From contig NZ_JASVWF010000010.1 of NCBI RefSeq assembly GCF_030286555.1, forward strand, positions 148,982 through 212,981: a stretch of 64,000 bases of DNA. The letters run 5' to 3'. Positions within the stretch are counted from its first letter, which is position 1. Every line of letters begins with the position of its first letter. This document shows positions 30,362 through 38,167 of the stretch, one piece after another. Both the position numbers and the translations under genes were made by a program. The notes beneath the pieces are model-generated. The model was not told where the DNA came from and did no database searches. It was given only the letters and a program-made list of their open reading frames with translations. Source of the stretch: Actinomycetospora termitidis. Its GTDB lineage: Bacteria; Actinomycetota; Actinomycetes; Mycobacteriales; Pseudonocardiaceae.

Positions 30362-31468
30362 TCAGGAGCCCGCATCCGCGGAGATCAGGAGCGGTACCAG
30401 CCGCTCCGCGTCGGTGGTCGACCCGTGCTGGCCCGGCAGCCGGGACAGCATCGGCTCGTCCTCGCTGCGTACCACGGCGGCCGTCCCGCGCAGCGCGACC
30501 AGCAGGTCGGGCACGCGGTCCGCGACCGCGTCGTCCAGCGGTCCGAACCAGCCCTCGTCGAGGATCTCCTCCTTCCCGACGACGAGCGCGTCCGCGCCCA
30601 GGACCTCGGTCCAGGCCGCGCGGACGTCGTCGGCGGTGCCGGGCCGGGTGTAGACCAGCCGGGCCCGCGGGTCGCCGCCCACGAGCGGCTCGCCGGCCCG
30701 GAGGGCGGGGTCGGTGTCGGCGTCGTACCGGCGGTCGACGGCGACCATCCCGTGGTCCCCGGTGATCGCGAGCAGGGTCCCCGACGGCAGGTCCTCGGCG
30801 AGCCGGGCGACGAGGTGGTCGATCGCGCGCAGCTGCCACCGCCAGGCCAGAGAACCCGGTCCGTGGAGGTGGCCGAGCTGGTCGAGGTCGGCGTGGTAGG
30901 CGTAGACGAGGCCGGGCGCGGCGGCCGCGGTGAGGATCTCGGCGGCCAGGTCGCCGAGCGACCCGATCCCCCGGTACGTCGCCCCGCGCAGCCCGGAGCG
31001 CGTGAGACCGGACTCGCGGAAGGCGCGGTCGGAGACGACGGTGCAGGCGACGCCGGCCGCGGCGGCCCGCTCGAAGACCGTCGGGTGCGGCTGGACGCGT
31101 TCCGGGACGAGCCGGTCGCGGAGGTCGGTCGTCCCCTGCGTCCACGTGAGGGCGTCGAGCAGGGTGTCGTCGACGCGGAAGCGCACCCCGAGGGTGCCGT
31201 GCGCGCCGGGCGGCAGGCCGGTCCCGAGGCTCGTCAGGCTGATCGGGGTGCTGCTGGGGAAGCCGACGGCGAGGGGCCCGGCGTCGGTGAGTGCGGCCAG
31301 GAACGGCGCGTCGGCGGCGTGGGCGTCGAGCAGCTCGCGCCCGAGACCGTCGACGAGCAGGAGCACGGCCGCCCGTGCAGATGGGAGCGCGAGGTCGTCC
31401 GCGGTAGGGCCCAGGTCGTGGCCCAGCGACCGCAGGAGGGCGGGGAGCACCGCGTCGAGTCCGGTCAC
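30362..31468 (-). CDS. Alkaline phosphatase superfamily protein (type I phosphodiesterase/nucleotide pyrophosphatase)
   Basis: 368 aa from GTG 31468. Metal-binding and nucleophile elements are VLLLVDGLGRELLD (Asp, about 35-48), FPSSTPISLTSLGTG (Thr/Ser nucleophile area, about 68-82), YHADLDQLGHLHGPGS (Asp and His, about 188-203) and LLAITGDHGMV (Asp-His, about 228-238), the standard order of the NPP family. A late GQHGS holds another His. It should hydrolyse phosphodiester or pyrophosphate bonds; no signal peptide is seen, so it is probably cytosolic. It is divergent from the carboxylesterase (starts 92 bp apart). Confidence 0.85.
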   Translation of the reverse strand: MTGLDAVLPALLRSLGHDLGPTADDLALPSARAAVLLLVDGLGRELLDAHAADAPFLAALTDAGPLAVGFPSSTPISLTSLGTGLPPGAHGTLGVRFRVDDTLLDALTWTQGTTDLRDRLVPERVQPHPTVFERAAAAGVACTVVSDRAFRESGLTRSGLRGATYRGIGSLGDLAAEILTAAAAPGLVYAYHADLDQLGHLHGPGSLAWRWQLRAIDHLVARLAEDLPSGTLLAITGDHGMVAVDRRYDADTDPALRAGEPLVGGDPRARLVYTRPGTADDVRAAWTEVLGADALVVGKEEILDEGWFGPLDDAVADRVPDLLVALRGTAAVVRSEDEPMLSRLPGQHGSTTDAERLVPLLISADAGS

Positions 31469-31560
31469 GGCGTCGATCCTGCCCTGCTCCGGGCGCTGGC
31501 GGCTTCCGGTGATCGGACGCCGCGTTGCCCGGCTGACCCGGTCGAACGAGGCTCGGACTC

Positions 31561-33033
31561 GTGACCGAGATCCACACGACGTACGGGCGGGTCCGCGGGC
31601 GCGTCGAGGACGGACTGCACGTGTTCCGCGGCATCCCGTTCGCGGCGCCGCCGGTCGGCACGCGACGGTTCGCCGCGCCGGAGCCGCCGGAGCCGTGGGC
31701 GGACATCCTCGACGCGACCGCGTTCGGCCCGGTGCCGCCGCAGTCCGCGATGTCCGTCGCCGGCCCTGACGCACCCCGGCCGGTTGACGACGGGCGCGGC
31801 TGGCTGACCGCCAACGTGTGGTCGGCGGACGTCGACGGGCGGCGCCCGGTCATGGTGTGGATCTACGGCGGCGCCTACCGGGCGGGCAGTTCCGCCGAGC
31901 CCGGCTACGAGGGGACCGTGCTCGCCCGTGAGCACGGGGTCGTCGTCGTGACCTTCAACCACCGCGTCGGCGTCGAGGGCTACGGACAGATCGAGGGCGC
32001 GCCGGCGAATCGCGGACTGCTGGACCAGGTGGCCGCGCTGGAGTGGGTCCGCGACAACGCCGCGGCCGTCGGCGGGGACCCGGCGCAGGTGACGGTGTTC
32101 GGCGAGTCCGCGGGTGCCGGGGCCGTCGCGTCGCTGCTCGCGATGCCGCGGGCCGTCGGGCTGTTCCGGCGTGCGATCGCGCAGAGCGTGCCCGGGACGT
32201 TCTTCTCCGCCGACCTCGCGGCCGACGTCATGATCACGATCGCCGCGGGCCTCGACCGGCGCGCGACGGTCGACGACCTCCGCGACGTCGACCCCGACGA
32301 GCTCGCGACGGCCGCGGACCGCCTGCGCATGCGCGAGCACCTCGACCGTTGGGGGGTCGTCGCGCTGACCCCGACGCCGTTCTCCCCGGTCGTCGACGGC
32401 GACGTGCTCCCGACGACGCCGTGGCGGGCACTGCGCGAGGGCGCCGCGGCGGACGTCGAGCTGATCGTCGGGCACAATCGCGACGAGTTCCGGCTCTTCC
32501 TCGCGCTCGCCGGCGTGCTCGGGACCGTCACGCCCGGGATGGCCGAGGGCACGCTGACTGCGTTCGCGCCCGACGCCGACGCCTTCCGGGCCGCCTACCC
32601 GGACGCGTCCGACGAGAAGCTGGTCGAGCTGGTGCAGTCCGACTGGCTCTTCCGGATGCCGTCGCTGCGGCTGGCGCAGGAGCACCAGGGGCGCTCGCAC
32701 GTCTACGAGCTGACGCTGGAGGCCCCCGGGCGGGGCGGCGTGCTCGGCGCGTGCCACGGGCTCGACGTCCCGCTGGTGTTCGGCACCGCGGGCGGAGCGC
32801 TGGGCACGATGCTGCTCGGGGCGGAGCCCGGGCCCGAGGTCGAGGCGGCGTCGGCGGCGATGCGCGCGGCGTGGACGGGCTTCGCGCGCGGCGAGGGCCC
32901 GGGGTGGCCGGCGTGGTCGGAGGCCCGGGAGGCCTGGGTGGTGGACGCCCGACCCGTCGTCGGGACCTACCCGGAGGAGACGTCGGCCGCGCTGTGGGCC
33001 GGGCACGAGTTCGCGCCCCTGCCCCTGACGTAG
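31561..33033 (+). CDS. Type B carboxylesterase/lipase
   Basis: 490 aa from GTG 31561. Carboxylesterase-B motifs are GIPFAAPPVG (about 24-33), oxyanion WIYGGAYRAGS (about 100-110), nucleophile elbow FGESAGAGAV (Ser about 183), acid in GHNRDEF (about 305) and catalytic His in GACHGLDVPLVF (about 400). The usual EDCLxLNV is reduced to RGWLTANVW. It hydrolyses carboxylic esters; no signal peptide. A clear hairpin (33038-33074) follows its stop. Confidence 0.88.
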   Translation: MTEIHTTYGRVRGRVEDGLHVFRGIPFAAPPVGTRRFAAPEPPEPWADILDATAFGPVPPQSAMSVAGPDAPRPVDDGRGWLTANVWSADVDGRRPVMVWIYGGAYRAGSSAEPGYEGTVLAREHGVVVVTFNHRVGVEGYGQIEGAPANRGLLDQVAALEWVRDNAAAVGGDPAQVTVFGESAGAGAVASLLAMPRAVGLFRRAIAQSVPGTFFSADLAADVMITIAAGLDRRATVDDLRDVDPDELATAADRLRMREHLDRWGVVALTPTPFSPVVDGDVLPTTPWRALREGAAADVELIVGHNRDEFRLFLALAGVLGTVTPGMAEGTLTAFAPDADAFRAAYPDASDEKLVELVQSDWLFRMPSLRLAQEHQGRSHVYELTLEAPGRGGVLGACHGLDVPLVFGTAGGALGTMLLGAEPGPEVEAASAAMRAAWTGFARGEGPGWPAWSEAREAWVVDARPVVGTYPEETSAALWAGHEFAPLPLT

Positions 33034-33037
33034 GAGG

Positions 33038-33074
33038 ACCGCCCGGGACGCAGGCGACGGACGTCCCGGGCGGT
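33038..33074. terminator. Bidirectional hairpin terminator
   Basis: ACCGCCCGGGACG pairs perfectly with CGTCCCGGGCGGT across an 11-base loop, between the convergent carboxylesterase and the Asp/Arg-rich protein gene. Confidence 0.75.
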
Positions 33075-33087
33075 CGGGGAGGGTGGT

Positions 33088-33555
33088 CTACAGGGAGAGC
33101 AGGCGGTCGAAGAACTCGCGGTAGCGCTGCAGCGCCTGGCGCAGCTCCTCGGTGCCCGGCTCGGCGTTGCCGCTCCACTCGGCCTCGAGCTCCGAGCGCT
33201 GGTCGCGGAACACCCGACTGACCTCGTCGAGCACCTCGCCGACGAGCTGGTCGGCCTCGGTCACCGACTGCCGCGGCTCGTCGACGAAGCCGGCCTGCAC
33301 CTCCTGCCAGCGGCCCCGCAGCCGCTCCGAGGCACCGGGGTCGAGGACCGTGACGGAGCTCTTCCCGGCGTCGTGGTCGTGCTGCCCGGCGTGGTCGCCG
33401 TGCTGGCGGGTGTATCGGCCCGGCTCGTCGTCGCGGTCCCGGCCGGCGTCGGAACGCGTGTCGGCGCGGTCGTCGTGGCGGTCGTCGGGCCGATCGTCGG
33501 GCCGGTCCTCGCGGCGGTCGGCACGGTCCTCGCTGGTGTGGGCGTCGGTGCTCAC
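33088..33555 (-). CDS. Hypothetical protein with Asp/Arg-rich N-terminus, paralogous to its neighbour
   Basis: 155 aa from GTG 33555. Residues 8-45 are a low-complexity run of Asp, Arg and His (RPDDRPDDRHDDRAD). From about residue 75 there is an ordered helical domain, ERLRGRWQEVQAGFVDEPRQSVTEADQLVGEVLDEV in parts, that aligns with residues of the upstream gene (ERFRGDWKRIQGEFVDDP...AVEKADSLV). Function unknown. The GTG overlaps the stop of the upstream gene (GTGA), so the pair is one operon. Confidence 0.7.
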   Translation of the reverse strand: MSTDAHTSEDRADRREDRPDDRPDDRHDDRADTRSDAGRDRDDEPGRYTRQHGDHAGQHDHDAGKSSVTVLDPGASERLRGRWQEVQAGFVDEPRQSVTEADQLVGEVLDEVSRVFRDQRSELEAEWSGNAEPGTEELRQALQRYREFFDRLLSL

Positions 33556-34316
33556 CGTCGGCTCCTGTCGTCGTCGCGGGCCTGGTCGTGGTCGGCCGGG
33601 CGGTCGGTCCGGTCGGCGCCCGCGCGGTCGTGGCCGGCGCGGTCGCGGTCGGCGCGGTCGCGGTCGTCGACGTGGTGTCCGTCGTCCCGGTGGCGGCCGC
33701 GGTCGGAGTCGTCGGGGCCGCGGTCGTGGTCGTCGCGGCGGTCGTGGTCGCGGCCGTCCCGGCCGTGCTCCCCGCCGTCCCGGTCGCCGCTCTCGTCGAG
33801 CAGGGCGTCCACGAGGCTGCGGTAGGACGTGACCGCGCCGCGCAGGTCCTCGGTGTCGGCGCTCCCGTCGCGCTGGGCGTCCCGGACCCGCCGGGCCTCA
33901 CGGTAGTTCTCGACGACGCGCGGGTGCTCGACGGAGATGTCGTTCGCGCGCTGGTCGAAGTCGTCGACGGGATAGCCCCGCTCGCGCATGATCGTCGTGA
34001 CCAGGGAGTCGGCCTTCTCGACCGCACCGCCCGGGTCGTCCACGAACTCGCCCTGGATCCGCTTCCAGTCGCCGCGGAAGCGCTCACGGGTCTGCGGGTC
34101 GATCGGCTTCAGGTCGAGCTGCTGGTGGCGCTTGCGGCGCTCGGCCAGCTCCTTCTCGGCCTCGCCCTTGCTGCCCGAGCCCTCGAGCACGCGGTCGTAC
34201 TCCGGGCCGAACTCCTGCTGGAGCTGGTCGGAGCGCTTCTTGCGCGCGAGGGCGAGGCCTCCGCCGACCAGTGCCAGCACGACGACGACCACGATGATGA
34301 CGATGACGGTGGTCAT
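33552..34316 (-). CDS. Membrane-anchored protein with helical domain and Asp/Arg-rich C-terminal tail
   Basis: 254 aa from ATG 34316. One N-terminal membrane helix (VIVIIVVVVVLALVGGGLAL, about 4-23) is followed by basic KKR, so the rest is probably cytoplasmic. Residues about 60-150 form a charged helical domain containing RERFRGDWKRIQGEFVDDP, shared with the downstream gene. The last approximately 85 residues are an intrinsically disordered run of Asp, Arg, His and Gly (DHDRRDDHDRGPDDSDRGRH), almost charge-balanced. Function unknown; similar helical domains occur in actinobacterial proteins of unknown role. Operon with the gene at 33088. Confidence 0.75.
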   Translation of the reverse strand: MTTVIVIIVVVVVLALVGGGLALARKKRSDQLQQEFGPEYDRVLEGSGSKGEAEKELAERRKRHQQLDLKPIDPQTRERFRGDWKRIQGEFVDDPGGAVEKADSLVTTIMRERGYPVDDFDQRANDISVEHPRVVENYREARRVRDAQRDGSADTEDLRGAVTSYRSLVDALLDESGDRDGGEHGRDGRDHDRRDDHDRGPDDSDRGRHRDDGHHVDDRDRADRDRAGHDRAGADRTDRPADHDQARDDDRSRR

Positions 34317-34538
34317 GGCGACCCCTCCGAGGGGCGGGTGAACATGACTCAGAGCGTCGTCGCGCACACGGCCGGTATCAATCGACCGTCAAGCGGCTCG
34401 TGCGCTGCGTCACACGGCGGGCAGCCGGATTCCGCAAACCTCGACACGCCGGGCCGGGCCGGGCCGCAGCTCCCTCGATCGAGGACGGGCCCCGCTCTCC
34501 CACCGTGCCGCATCGGGCCGACGTCGGGAAGACCCTTC

Positions 34539-35339
34539 TCAGCGCTCGAGCAGGGCCTCGACCTCGGCCAGCCACTCCTCGCGGTGGGCGAGCTCGTCGT
34601 GGATGACGTGGCCCGCCCGGGGGAAGCGTCGCACCGGGACGTCCGGGTACGCGTTCGCGAGTGCGGCCTCGGCGCTCGCGGGGAGGACCGACCCGGTCGA
34701 CTCGTCGGCCGCCAGCACCCGGACGGGGACGGTGACGGGCGTGGTGAGGTCGAGCGCGGCGAGCCCTGTCCCGTCGGCGACCGCACCGAGGGCCGCGGGG
34801 TCGACGTCGAGCAGGCCGCGGGCGCGGGCCTCGAGCACGTCCGGGCCCTGCACCTCGGCCGCCGGGCGCCCGCCGAACACCGGCATCGCGCCCAGCGCGG
34901 CGGCGACCGTGGCGGGGTCGACGTCCCCGTCCTGCCAGCGGGTCACCTGGTGGCGCAGCGCGCGGAAGATCGGCGACAGCGTGCTCACGTCGGCCGGTCG
35001 CAACGGCGGGTCCTCGAGCAGCGCGGCCCGGATCAGCTCGGGACGCCGCTGGGCCAGGGTCCACGCGATCGCCCCGCCCAGCGAGTTCCCGACGACGTAC
35101 GCCGGCCCGACCTCGTCGAGCAGCGCCTCGACGTCGCCGACGTAGTCCGGGAGCCGGTACCCGTCCGGCACGCGGGGTGAGGCGCCGTGGCCGCGCAGGT
35201 CGGCCAGCAGCACGTGGGCGCGGTCGGCCAGGGCGTCCGCCGCGAACCCGAAGGTCCGCTGGCTGTTCCCGACGCCGTGCAGGAACAGCAGCGTCGGCGC
35301 GTCCGCCCGACCCGCCTCGACCACGTGCAGCGCGACCAT
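34539..35339 (-). CDS. Alpha/beta hydrolase
   Basis: 266 aa. Classic alpha/beta hydrolase layout: LLFLHGVGNSQRTF oxyanion loop (about 17-30), LLADLRGHGASP (about 44-55), nucleophile elbow VVGNSLGGAIAW (Ser about 85), acid region VRVLAADESTGS (about 209) and catalytic His in RAGHVIHDE (about 244). It is close to the haloperoxidase/3-oxoadipate enol-lactonase-like group, but substrate is not determinable. It stands alone; a hairpin lies just upstream at 35366-35420 (terminator of the neighbouring operon). Confidence 0.85.
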   Translation of the reverse strand: MVALHVVEAGRADAPTLLFLHGVGNSQRTFGFAADALADRAHVLLADLRGHGASPRVPDGYRLPDYVGDVEALLDEVGPAYVVGNSLGGAIAWTLAQRRPELIRAALLEDPPLRPADVSTLSPIFRALRHQVTRWQDGDVDPATVAAALGAMPVFGGRPAAEVQGPDVLEARARGLLDVDPAALGAVADGTGLAALDLTTPVTVPVRVLAADESTGSVLPASAEAALANAYPDVPVRRFPRAGHVIHDELAHREEWLAEVEALLER

Positions 35340-35365
35340 GATCGCCAGTATCGCCCGGCCCCGTC

Positions 35366-35420
35366 ATGAACGAACGGCACTCTCGCGCGCATAGAAGCTG
35401 CGGGGGTGCCGCTCGTTCAC
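35366..35420. terminator. Hairpin terminator at the end of the aromatic operon
   Basis: Arms ATGAACGAACGGCAC and GTGCCGCTCGTTCAC (two mismatches) separated by about 24 bases, 26 bases after the MetE-like stop on the minus strand. The arms resemble those of the hairpin at 27783 only in the ATGAACG start. Confidence 0.6.
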
Positions 35421-35445
35421 GGGCGACGGGGGACGGCGGCCGAGA

Positions 35446-36471
35446 TCAGCCCAGCTCGGCCCGCAGGATCGCCGCAGCCTCCGCCATCGCCCGCATCTTG
35501 CCCTCCGCCGCCTCGCGGGGCAGGTACTTCATCCCGCAGTCGGTGGCGATGACGACCTGCTCGGGCGGGAGGTAGTCGAACGCCCGGCGGACCCGGGCAG
35601 CCACCGTGTCGGCCGATTCGACGGACGGGTCCGACAGGTCGATGACGCCGAGGATGATCGTCTTGTCGGTGAGGTCGCGCAGCACGCCGAGGTCGAGGCC
35701 GGACTGCGCGGTCTCGATCGAGATCTGGTCCACGGGACTGCCCGCCAACTCCGGCAGGAACGAGTAGCCCTCGGGCCGCTCGTGGATGATCGCGGCGTAG
35801 CCGAAGCAGATGTGCACGGCCGTCGTCCCGGTGACGCCGTCGAGGGCCGCATTCAGCGCCGCCAGCCCGTACTGCCGCGCCGGTTCCGGCCGGGCCTGCA
35901 TGTACGGCTCGTCGATCTGCACCACGTCGGCGCCCGCGTCGAACAGGTCGCGCACCTCGGCGTTCACCGCCGCCGCGTAGGCCATCGCCGCGGCCTCGTC
36001 GTCGGGATAGAAGTCGTTCTGCGCCTGCTGGGACATCGTGAACGGGCCGGGCACGGTGATCTTGATCGTGCGGTCGGTGTTCGCGCGGAGGAACTCGACG
36101 TCGCGACGCTCGATCGGGCGCGTCCGCCGGATCTCGCCGGCGATCCGTGGCACCGGGTTCGGGTGGCCGCTGCGATCCAGTGCGGTGCCGGGGTTGTCCA
36201 CGTCGACGCCGTCGAGCGCCGTCGCGAAGTGGTTGGAGTAGCTCTCGCGGCGCATCTCGCCGTCGGTGAGCACGTCGAGGCCGGCCCGCTCCTGGGCGCG
36301 GATCGCGAGCAGCGTGGCGTCGTCCTGGGCCTGCTCGAGGAACTCCGGGTCGACGCGCCACAGCTCCTTCGCCCGCACGCGCGGCGGGAAGCGGCCGGCG
36401 AGCTTGGAGCGGTCGATGAGCCAGTCCGGCTGGGCGTAGGAGCCGACGAGGGAGGTGGGCAGCACCGTCAC
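35446..36471 (-). CDS. MetE catalytic-domain protein (cobalamin-independent methionine synthase II family)
   Basis: 341 aa from GTG 36471, about half the size of MetE and corresponding to its C-terminal barrel. All zinc ligands are seen in order: HIC in TAVHICFGYA (about 218-220), Glu in QISIETAQSG (about 252) and Cys in VIATDCGMKYLP (about 316). The substrate-side VQIDEPYM is also present. Short MetE-like proteins transfer alkyl groups to thiols, or cleave thioethers, in varied pathways (epoxyalkane:CoM transferase is one). As the last gene of an aromatic-degradation operon, its start overlaps the dioxygenase stop (GTGA); a demethylase or thiol-transfer role in that pathway is inference. Confidence 0.82.
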   Translation of the reverse strand: MTVLPTSLVGSYAQPDWLIDRSKLAGRFPPRVRAKELWRVDPEFLEQAQDDATLLAIRAQERAGLDVLTDGEMRRESYSNHFATALDGVDVDNPGTALDRSGHPNPVPRIAGEIRRTRPIERRDVEFLRANTDRTIKITVPGPFTMSQQAQNDFYPDDEAAAMAYAAAVNAEVRDLFDAGADVVQIDEPYMQARPEPARQYGLAALNAALDGVTGTTAVHICFGYAAIIHERPEGYSFLPELAGSPVDQISIETAQSGLDLGVLRDLTDKTIILGVIDLSDPSVESADTVAARVRRAFDYLPPEQVVIATDCGMKYLPREAAEGKMRAMAEAAAILRAELG

Positions 36472-37349
36472 CGGGAGGCCTCCTGCAGCACGAAGTCGTA
36501 CTCCGCCTCGAGCCACGGGACGTCGCTCGACCCGCCGTCGGGCGTGGGCCCCGGGTCGCGCTCGACGAAGCGCACGATCAGCTCGCGCTTCACCCCGTAG
36601 ACGACGTCGGTGTCGAGGTACTGCGCGCCGTCCTGGAACAGGTGCGTGATCAGCGGCTCGTAGCCCGGCACCTCCATCCAGAAGTGGACGTGCGCGGGGC
36701 GCATCCAGCTGATGTCCGTGGCGTGGATGAGCTCGCCGACCGGCCCGTCCATCGGGATCGCGTAGCCCTTCGGCGCGATCGTGCGCAGGCAGTACGACCC
36801 GTCGTCCCGCGAGCGGTACTTGGCCCGCAGCCGGGCCTCGTCGACGTCGAGCTGCGACTCGTACGCGCCCTCCGCGTCGGCCTGCCAGACGTCCATCTCC
36901 GCGTCCGCGATCGGCGTCCCGTCGAGCGAGCGGACGACGCCGTGCACGAAGAGCGGGGTGCCCTCGACGCCGTCGGACATGTCGCCGCCGAACCCGAGGG
37001 ACGGCGACTCGTCGATGAAGAACGGCCCGAGCACGGTCGCCGGCGTCGCGCCCTCGGAGAGGCGATTGTTCTGCTGGACGACGAGCATGGACAGCCCGAG
37101 CACGTCGGAGGCGAGGATGAACTCCTCGCGCTTGTCGTCGCTGATCTGCCCGGTGCGGGTGAGCCAACGGATCGCGGCCATCCACTCGGACTCGGACAGC
37201 TGCGTCTCGCGCGCGAAGGCGTGCAGGTGGCGCACGAGCGCGGTCAGGAGCTCGGCGGTCCGTGGGTCGTGAGCGGTGGCCCACCGCTCCACGGCGACGT
37301 CGGTGATCGTCTCCTCGGTGACGGTCCGCGGCGTGGTGGAGTGCGTCAT
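36468..37349 (-). CDS. Intradiol ring-cleavage dioxygenase (hydroxyquinol 1,2-dioxygenase-like)
   Basis: 293 aa. It is a non-heme Fe(III) intradiol dioxygenase; the N-terminal helical dimerisation domain (about 1-100, DPRTAELLTALVRHLHAFARE) is that of the catechol/hydroxyquinol class. Iron ligands are Tyr in EGAYESQ (about 164), Tyr in DDGSYCLRT (about 197) and the two His in RPAHVHFWM (about 221 and 223). The LGPFFIDESP segment is typical of hydroxyquinol 1,2-dioxygenases, which open benzene-1,2,4-triol to maleylacetate. A catechol or substituted catechol substrate is not excluded. It overlaps its neighbours on both sides (GTGA, ATGA). Confidence 0.9.
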   Translation of the reverse strand: MTHSTTPRTVTEETITDVAVERWATAHDPRTAELLTALVRHLHAFARETQLSESEWMAAIRWLTRTGQISDDKREEFILASDVLGLSMLVVQQNNRLSEGATPATVLGPFFIDESPSLGFGGDMSDGVEGTPLFVHGVVRSLDGTPIADAEMDVWQADAEGAYESQLDVDEARLRAKYRSRDDGSYCLRTIAPKGYAIPMDGPVGELIHATDISWMRPAHVHFWMEVPGYEPLITHLFQDGAQYLDTDVVYGVKRELIVRFVERDPGPTPDGGSSDVPWLEAEYDFVLQEASR

Positions 37350-38167
37350 CGTCCCTCCTCGGTGATGGACGGCGGCTGATAGGGATCAGGGTCCACCGGT
37401 CGGTTGTTCAGGTCGACCGACAGGAAGATGTCGTTCGCGACGGGGTGGCGCAGTTCCTCGGCGAGCTGGCCGATCAGGCCGGCCGTGCGGGCGAGCAGCG
37501 CGAAGCCGCGCAGCAGCTCCAGCGGCAGCCCGAGGTCGGCCAGCACCGCGCCGCAGACGCCGGCGCCGTTGAGCGGCAGCGTCTTCCCCAGCACCTGCGG
37601 GTGCACCCGGCCGATCGCGGTGAACAGCGCCAGGTGCGGCCCGGTCACACCCTCCTCGGCGGCGAGCGCCATGAGCTTCGGCGTGCGCGGGTCGCCCTGC
37701 TTGTGGACGTGGTGGCCGAGGCCGGGGACGAAGCGCTTCTGCGCCCGCTGCTCGGTGACCACCCGCAGCGCGAGCTCGTCCCACCCGGCGTCGTCGACCG
37801 GGAGCGGGGCCCTCAACTGCTCGTGTAGGAACCGCCCGCAGTCCTCGGTGACGCCGAGGAACCGGGAGCCGCCGGCCAGGAGACCGGCCGCGATCGCGCC
37901 CTGCACCGAGTCCGGCGCCGAGAGGTGCGTCAGGCGCGTGACGATGGCCGTGGGCGTGTAGCCGTGGTCGGCCAGGGCGGCGAGGACGGCCTCGAAGACC
38001 CGGGTCTCCCCCGGCGTCGGCCGCCGCTGCGTCGCCAGCCAGAACGCGAGCTCGCCGAACCCGACCTGCCCCATCACGTCCTCGACGAGGTCGTGACCGA
38101 GCAGGGTGATCTTGTCCGGCGACGCCGCCCCGAGGGCGGTCTCGTAGGTGTTCACGTGGTCAGCCAC
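37346..38167 (-). CDS. Citryl-CoA lyase-like (citrate synthase family) protein
   Basis: 273 aa from GTG 38167, shorter than citrate synthase. The motif PGLGHHVHKQGDPR (about 147-160) corresponds to the citrate synthase GFGHRVYKxxDPR with its oxaloacetate-binding His. The first catalytic His segment (usually GPLHGGA) reads LLAGGSRFLGVTEDCG, so that His appears to be missing. Such short forms are classed as citryl-CoA lyases and cleave acyl-CoA thioesters of citrate-like acids. Next to a CoA-transferase, it could split a CoA-activated ring-cleavage product into acetyl-CoA and a keto acid (inference). Confidence 0.8.
   Translation of the reverse strand: MADHVNTYETALGAASPDKITLLGHDLVEDVMGQVGFGELAFWLATQRRPTPGETRVFEAVLAALADHGYTPTAIVTRLTHLSAPDSVQGAIAAGLLAGGSRFLGVTEDCGRFLHEQLRAPLPVDDAGWDELALRVVTEQRAQKRFVPGLGHHVHKQGDPRTPKLMALAAEEGVTGPHLALFTAIGRVHPQVLGKTLPLNGAGVCGAVLADLGLPLELLRGFALLARTAGLIGQLAEELRHPVANDIFLSVDLNNRPVDPDPYQPPSITEEGR

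Noticed and set aside
36472..36480. Riboswitch (cobalamin or SAM) before the MetE-like gene
   Set aside because: The gene starts inside the stop of the dioxygenase, leaving no leader for a riboswitch.
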